Origin: Heliocidaris erythrogramma | Taxonomy: Eukaryota; Echinodermata; Echinoidea; Camarodonta; Echinometridae | Assembly: GCA_025617745.1 (NCBI GenBank) | Contig: CM046855.1 | Location: 48,835,813-48,899,812, forward strand | Direction: 5' to 3' | DNA length: 64,000 bases | Shown: positions 61,196-64,000 of the stretch, in pieces | How the letters are laid out: each line of letters begins with the position of its first letter | Position numbering within the stretch: position 1 is the stretch's first letter | Program-made: the position numbers and the translations under genes | The notes under the pieces: model-generated | What the model was told of the DNA's origin: nothing | Database searches by the model: none | Seen by the model: only the letters and a program-made list of their open reading frames with translations

Positions 61196-61817
61196 ACATA
61201 TTATTATATGGCTATAATAATTTGTACCGTATCTGTTTTATGATTTTACTTTGTACATTCTATGTCATTTGTCATTTGTCATTTGTAAAATGTTAATTTC
61301 CCATATTGTATACATATTTTCTTTGTATTCAAGAAGTAAATTGTTAATGTCTGACAATATGTTTATATATTTTTTTATCTGTAATACATGTATTACTATA
61401 TTTTGTATCATGCTATTGAACGCAGAAATAAAATTAATCAATCAATCAATCAATGTTGATTTTTAATAAATACCACATTTCAATTCAACTCTTTCTTGTC
61501 CACCTCTGTGACTTTTTTTCTTTCTTTCTTTTATTCTTTCTTCGACATTCACTTGGAGACATGGGCCCTATGGCTACGCCACTGATTATACATGTTTACA
61601 CATTTCGTCTCTTCCTTCATGTTTTTAATTATTCTTTCATTTTCCATAATTCATCCTTGCAGGTTTGGTCATCTATCCTGGCAAAGTGACGAAAGCAAAA
61701 TGTTTTCGTGTTGGAAACATCGGACATCTGTTCCCTGATGACATGCGCCTCCTATTGTCCGGTATCAGTCAAGTATTCGGGGACATGGGGATTCCACTGC
61801 CACTTAATGAAAGCTGA
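51884..61817 (+). CDS. 2-aminoethylphosphonate--pyruvate aminotransferase (AEPT, PhnW family), 8 exons, 394 aa
   Basis: This is a PLP-dependent class-V aminotransferase that converts 2-aminoethylphosphonate and pyruvate into phosphonoacetaldehyde and alanine, the first step in breaking down the head group of phosphonolipids common in marine invertebrates. Eight exons join in frame to 394 codons and TGA; bacterial PhnW is about 367 aa. Visible family motifs: LFTPGPL (~31), LQDLGSRDE (~46), [14 protein letters not shown] (~75), NGAYGMRM (~104), [12 protein letters not shown] (~159), IIDAMSSFG with the PLP-ring Asp188, [13 protein letters not shown] with the Schiff-base Lys214, and [17 protein letters not shown] with Arg359. 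By recall these correspond to Asp168, Lys194 and Arg340 of Salmonella PhnW, a constant offset of about 20. No targeting peptide is evident, so a cytosolic enzyme is likely. Introns and animal-type repeats rule out bacterial contamination. The first 13 codons are less certain than the rest. Serine-pyruvate transaminase is a paralogous alternative, disfavoured by the [12 protein letters not shown] motif. Confidence 0.92.
52401..52542. mobile_element. CCAAT fold-back MITE, copy 6 (inverted orientation)
   Basis: GGGGAGCGTTTCATCAAG at the left, CTTGATGAAACGCTTCCC at the right, centre TGCATCTCATTGGCTGAGAG. In the intron between AEPT exons 1 and 2. Confidence 0.9.
52632..52784 (+). CDS. AEPT exon 2
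   Basis: Residues 14-64. Acceptor CTTGCTGAAG, donor G|GTAAGG. Encodes [30 protein letters not shown] and the helix to LLQIAG, the N-terminal signature of AEPT. Confidence 0.93.
52785..55166 (+). other. AEPT intron 2
   Basis: Holds a poly(C) run (about 53088-53100), (CT)n (53402-53421), the GGCACTTATCAGAA repeat region and poly(C) near 55121. No other gene. Confidence 0.55.
54597..55085 (+). repeat. Degenerate ~20-bp repeat AAAAGGGGCACTTATCAGAA
   Basis: About 20 imperfect units with GGGCACTTATCAGAA, GGGCACTTAGTAGAA, GGGCACTTATTAGAA and similar. A few related units lie at 53940-54000. Confidence 0.85.
55167..55267 (+). CDS. AEPT exon 3
   Basis: Residues 65-98. Acceptor TTACTATAAG, donor CGA|GTAAGT. 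Encodes [20 protein letters not shown], the PLP-phosphate loop region. Confidence 0.93.
55716..55965 (+). CDS. AEPT exon 4
   Basis: Residues 99-181. Acceptor CTACATCGAG (unusual base before AG, but frame and homology demand it), donor A|GTAAGA. Encodes [17 protein letters not shown] and [19 protein letters not shown]. Confidence 0.92.
56448..56612 (+). CDS. AEPT exon 5 (catalytic lysine)
   Basis: Residues 182-236. Acceptor TGATTTAAAG, donor G|GTAATG. Contains Asp188 ([10 protein letters not shown]) and Lys214 ([19 protein letters not shown]). Confidence 0.95.
56643..57365. mobile_element. ATGCCTCCG-ended AGGTCA-rich element, copy 2 (full length)
   Basis: TATGCCTCCGGCCACCGAAG then the hairpin partner GGTGGTGCCGGAGGCAT, CCGTCCGTCCGTCCGTCC, then two or three tandem blocks of AACCATTTGAGGTATGAACT and AGGTCAAAGGTCA. 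Closes with GGCGGAGGCATA. ~723 bp. Confidence 0.8.
57366..58052 (+). other. Remainder of AEPT intron 5
   Basis: Poly(G) run near 57531-57546 and another at 57593-57601, then a tRNA-like segment at 57872-57945. Nothing else recognised. Confidence 0.45.
57872..57945 (+). mobile_element. tRNA-derived SINE-like segment
   Basis: TGGATCATCGGTTATAGAGG (A-box-like) and AATAGGTTCGAAGCCAAG (B-box-like) about 45 bp apart. No acceptor stem. Confidence 0.35.
58053..58212 (+). CDS. AEPT exon 6
   Basis: Residues 237-289. Acceptor GATCATACAG, donor CG|GTATAG. Encodes [35 protein letters not shown] and EGGVVAR, the family's substrate-side segment. Confidence 0.95.
58213..59957 (+). other. AEPT intron 6
   Basis: Contains a purine-rich tract (59068-59235), poly(G)/poly(C) runs (59356-59367; 59409-59442; 59826-59840) and the terminal (CT)n. 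Nothing coding. Confidence 0.55.
59935..59957 (+). repeat. (CT)n forming the AEPT exon 7 acceptor tract
   Basis: An uninterrupted CTCTCT run ends directly in CTCCAG. Confidence 0.9.
59958..60118 (+). CDS. AEPT exon 7
   Basis: Residues 290-343. The acceptor polypyrimidine tract is itself a (CT)n microsatellite ending CTCCAG; donor G|GTAAAT. Encodes [17 protein letters not shown] and [15 protein letters not shown]. Confidence 0.94.
60359..60499. mobile_element. CCAAT fold-back MITE, copy 7 (inverted orientation)
   Basis: GGGGAGCGTTTTATCAAGTG at the left, CACTTGATGAAACGCCCCC at the right, centre TGCATCTGATTGGCTGAGAG. In the last AEPT intron. Confidence 0.9.
60765..60955 (+). repeat. Short degenerate repeat AGTCAAAATGTACAGAATCC
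   Basis: TAGTCAAAATGTACAGAAT occurs several times with variants (TAGTCAAATGTGACTAGAAT, GAGTCAAGATAATAGAATCC). Confidence 0.7.
61250..61456 (+). mobile_element. Retroposon-like 3' tail ending (AATC)n
   Basis: TGTCATTTG repeated three times, AT-rich body, AAATAAAATTAATCAATCAA then TCAATCAATG. Possibly the 3' end of a truncated non-LTR element. Confidence 0.35.
61663..61817 (+). CDS. AEPT exon 8 (coding end)
   Basis: Residues 344-394 and TGA. Acceptor CATCCTTGCAG. Encodes [20 protein letters not shown] with Arg359, then [16 protein letters not shown]. An AATAAA lies 17 nt after the stop (61834-61839). Confidence 0.95.
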
Positions 61818-62005
61818 CGAGCATCATTGGCTGAATAAACAATACACAATGGTTTATCGTTATAAAATGAGCAGAAAATAGCATGTAACAACAAGATTAA
61901 TATTTAATCGTTTGATATGTAACACAGCCAGGGGACGTTACTATATGATGGGCAGGGAGCCCCTATTATTTGTCAATCATCCCCCCCCCAAAAAAAAAAA
62001 AAAAT

Positions 62006-62036
<31 letters not shown>

Positions 62037-63185
62037 AAAAATAAAAAATAAAAAATAAAAAAATAAAAAAATAAAAAATAAATAAATAAATTAAAAAAAA
62101 AATAAATAAATAAATAAAATTTAAAAAACACTTTTAAGCACAATCCTCGCCGTACACTGTTATAAATTTTTGTTTTACTATTTTGACATTTTGGGCCATC
62201 GTCTCTAGGTATTATTTTTTTAAACTTTATTCCATTCACATATTTTTGAAGTACGGAGGAAATGTACATCATGTAACCAACATCAGAAAAAAGATGTCTA
62301 TCAACGTTGATTTCAATAAAGTATAAGGGAGAAAGTCGAGATATTTTGTCTATTATATTGAGTTTCTTTCAACTTTGATTTCAATGCAGTTAAGATTTAG
62401 ACAGATCGTTATGGGACGGGCAATAGTACCGGTACATCATAATCATGCATACTGAACTCATACTGCAGCTTGTACTCCTCCCATCAGGCGTATTATAATC
62501 GCCTTTCTTCGTAATTTCGTGCATTTTGATGATTACTCAAAATAACAAAGAAGTTACAACAGCTCACATCATTGTGTAATTCTTTGTTATTAAAGAAGAA
62601 GAATTTTAATAAATTGAATCGAATGTGTTATGGCTTGTTTATGGTAATTCAGCATTGTCAATAAAGGTTTGCACTTTCATATGGAAAACAAACGTTATCC
62701 ACTTTCGCCACCGACTGCCAGAGTTTGTTTGTGATGAGTGATCATTATCCTTGATGGCTTTTGAATACTATATTGATTTGACTTTAACCGAAAAATAAGG
62801 AATATGTTTTGCTGATCTATAGGCCTATTCGAAATAATGTGAATTAATCATAAGTCTACATGCTTTGTAAAAAATTCTGAAAATATCTTTAGTAATATTT
62901 GAAAAATATAATCCTTTCAATTAAGATTTACAGGTTAATAACTTGTCTCAGAGTAATGGTTGTGTTCTGTTTGATTTTGTTGTTCTATCTAGATGGCATT
63001 GTACAGAGGGGAAATCAATAATAATTTGATGTTCTTTCTCTTAAAACATATACTACCACGTACATGAAGAATTGGTCGATACGCGTGAACAATGCTTGCC
63101 CTCCATTTTTTCCAAAGCACGTTCTTATCTCATCTCTGCCTCGAACTTCTTCCTGAACGGCTGTATTCATGAGTCTAACCCGGTC
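61818..63185. other. AEPT 3' UTR and intergenic region
   Basis: AATAAA at 61834-61839 and CAATAAAG at 62313-62320 and 62656-62663 are candidate poly(A) signals. An A-rich TAAATAAA tract lies at 61983-62125. No gene seen. Confidence 0.55.
61983..62125 (+). repeat. A-rich AAATAAAT low-complexity tract
   Basis: About 140 bp of A with interspersed T, following poly(C). Confidence 0.95.
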
Positions 63186-63198
63186 GTCGCCTGGTAAC
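63186..63198 (+). promoter_or_regulatory. X-box (RFX)-like motif in the same GC-rich promoter region
   Basis: GTCGCC-T-GGTAAC matches the RFX X-box half-site layout with a one-base spacer. It is 125 bp upstream of the TATA box. A chance match is possible. Confidence 0.2.
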
Positions 63199-63309
63199 GA
63201 GTGAAGCCGTCTGCGAATGGTTCGCTCGCCCCGCGCCCCCTCGGTCTCCGTGCCCTATTCACCCCTAACAATTACTCGTGCCGCCCGGCGAGCATCTCCC
63301 CCACGCAGC

Positions 63310-63329
63310 TGACGTCGTATGTCTATATA
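63310..63329 (+). promoter_or_regulatory. CRE-like site and TATA box before the third gene
   Basis: TGACGTCG (63310-63317, one mismatch to the palindromic CRE TGACGTCA) is followed by TATATA (63324-63329). A start about 25-30 bp downstream would leave a ~180-nt 5' leader before the ATG at 63536. The preceding 130 bp are GC-rich, unlike the AT-rich surroundings. Function is inferred from motif and position only. Confidence 0.45.
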
Positions 63330-63535
63330 CCCCATCAGATACAAAGACAAAGTGGGACTCGCTCATTTTGACAGCCGTACTGTTCAGATTTTGATCAATT
63401 TTATCAATTAATGACTGGACATGCATCGATAAATTGCCCATAAAACGGACAATTTTATCTATTTTGAGTGTTTGCAGAGATTATCTTGATCTCTTTGATT
63501 CTTCGAGTTTTAGCGTGGTATAAAACTTTGCCAAG

Positions 63536-63603
63536 ATGACGACTGGAATGGCAATACCGCGAGTGAAACTTCAGAATACCAACCCTCTCACCCTCGATGA
63601 AAG
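63536..63603 (+). CDS. First coding exon of an unidentified gene (partial; runs off the window)
   Basis: ATG at 63536 in context CCAAGATGAC opens MTTGMAIPRVKLQNTNPLTL and DE, ending in a strong donor AG|GTAAGA. A TATA box and a CRE-like site lie about 210-225 bp upstream and no in-frame upstream ATG is obvious. The product is not recognised. The LTLDE segment recalls the N-terminus of alanine aminotransferases (LTLD...NP), but 23 residues are too few to decide. Only intron 1 follows in the window. Confidence 0.55.
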
Positions 63604-63865
63604 GTAAGAATGTCAATTTATCCGAATTATGAGATTAGCCATCGTTGTAAAATCTCTTTGATTTAAGCAAGGAATACAATGTCATGATAATCTACGTTGA
63701 AATGTTAACTTATGAGAGAATCGTTATGAAATCGCATTACGGTAAATTGTATATGCTAATAAGAAAAGTACATCTTGGGCATATAATGGTAAAAAGTCAT
63801 GAAACTTAGTCATTTAGTTGCTTCTTTCGAACTACTTATTTCAGTTTTGAGACAAAGATCAGCTT

Positions 63866-64000
63866 AAAGGCCAAGTCCACGTCAATATCAAGTTGATTTG
63901 AATAAACAGAGTAAAATTAAACAAGCATAACAGTAAAAATTTCACTGAAATCGGATGTAAAATAAGAAAGTTATGGCATTTTGAAGTTTTGCATTATTTC
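63866..64000 (+). repeat. Dispersed repeat, truncated by the window end
   Basis: AAAGGCCAAGTCCACGTCAA, AGTTGATTTGAATAAACAGA, TTTCACTGAAATCGGATGTA, AAATAAGAAAGTTATGGCAT. I recall sequence of this type as abundant in sea urchin genomes; not verified. Confidence 0.5.

Larger units (their letters stand above)
60119..61662 (+). other. AEPT intron 7
   Basis: Contains CCAAT MITE copy 7, poly(G) (about 60652-60671), repeated GAATCCTAGTCAAAATGTAC units (about 60840-60950), (CT)n (61160-61192) and a retroposon-like tail (61250-61456). Confidence 0.6.

Noticed and set aside
51884-61817. Bacterial contamination for the phnW-like gene
   Set aside because: Eight exons with GT-AG introns, fold-back MITEs shared with LRPPRC introns and eukaryotic spacing show it is part of the same nuclear chromosome.
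63536-63603. Firm naming of the third gene as alanine aminotransferase
   Set aside because: Only 22-23 residues are available and the resemblance is a short LTLD motif.

Overview
The window is eukaryotic nuclear DNA: long introns, GT-AG splicing, dense microsatellites and many small inverted-repeat elements. It is most likely from a marine deuterostome, probably an echinoderm and plausibly a sea urchin. The taxon call is an inference from repeat style (AGGTCA-rich elements bounded by ATGCCTCCG, the CCAAT-containing fold-back family, the partial repeat at 63866-64000) and from an animal 2-aminoethylphosphonate transaminase gene. No search was run.

Three genes are read, all on the + strand. 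(1) 1187-46826 is a complete 37-exon gene for LRPPRC, the leucine-rich PPR-motif mitochondrial RNA-binding protein. All 37 exons join in frame to 1408 codons plus a stop, with consensus splice sites throughout. (2) 51884-61817 is an 8-exon gene for a PLP-dependent 2-aminoethylphosphonate:pyruvate aminotransferase (AEPT, PhnW family). Its exons join in frame to 394 codons plus a stop, and the expected PLP Asp, catalytic Lys and carboxylate-binding Arg are present. (3) The first coding exon of a third gene lies at 63536-63603. It sits behind a TATA box and a CRE-like site, and the gene runs off the window. Its product is not identified; alanine aminotransferase is only a weak lead.

The rest is intron and intergenic sequence packed with repeats. 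LRPPRC intron 1 holds nine diverged copies of a ~150-bp tandem unit, five of them with a nuclear-receptor DR1 motif. Intron 12 holds a 36-bp minisatellite. Intron 23 (9.4 kb) is almost wholly an 8.6-kb insertion bounded by near-perfect 29-bp terminal inverted repeats flanked by TA. The insertion carries a ~191-bp dimeric satellite, internal segmental duplications and degenerate tandem repeats, but no recognisable transposase. This is the strongest candidate for something undescribed.

Several families of small fold-back elements recur. They include seven copies of a ~140-bp element with a central CCAAT motif (two of which flank exon 16), TTAA-flanked elements, TATTCTGAA-ended elements, and ~80-bp elements bounded by TTAACCC/GGGTTAA. 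Part of exon 24 with its donor site is duplicated in the following intron.

The two complete genes are functionally unrelated: mitochondrial mRNA stability versus phosphonate breakdown. They appear to be chance neighbours, and nothing suggests co-regulation. No bacterial genes, CRISPR arrays, rRNA or functional tRNA genes were seen.
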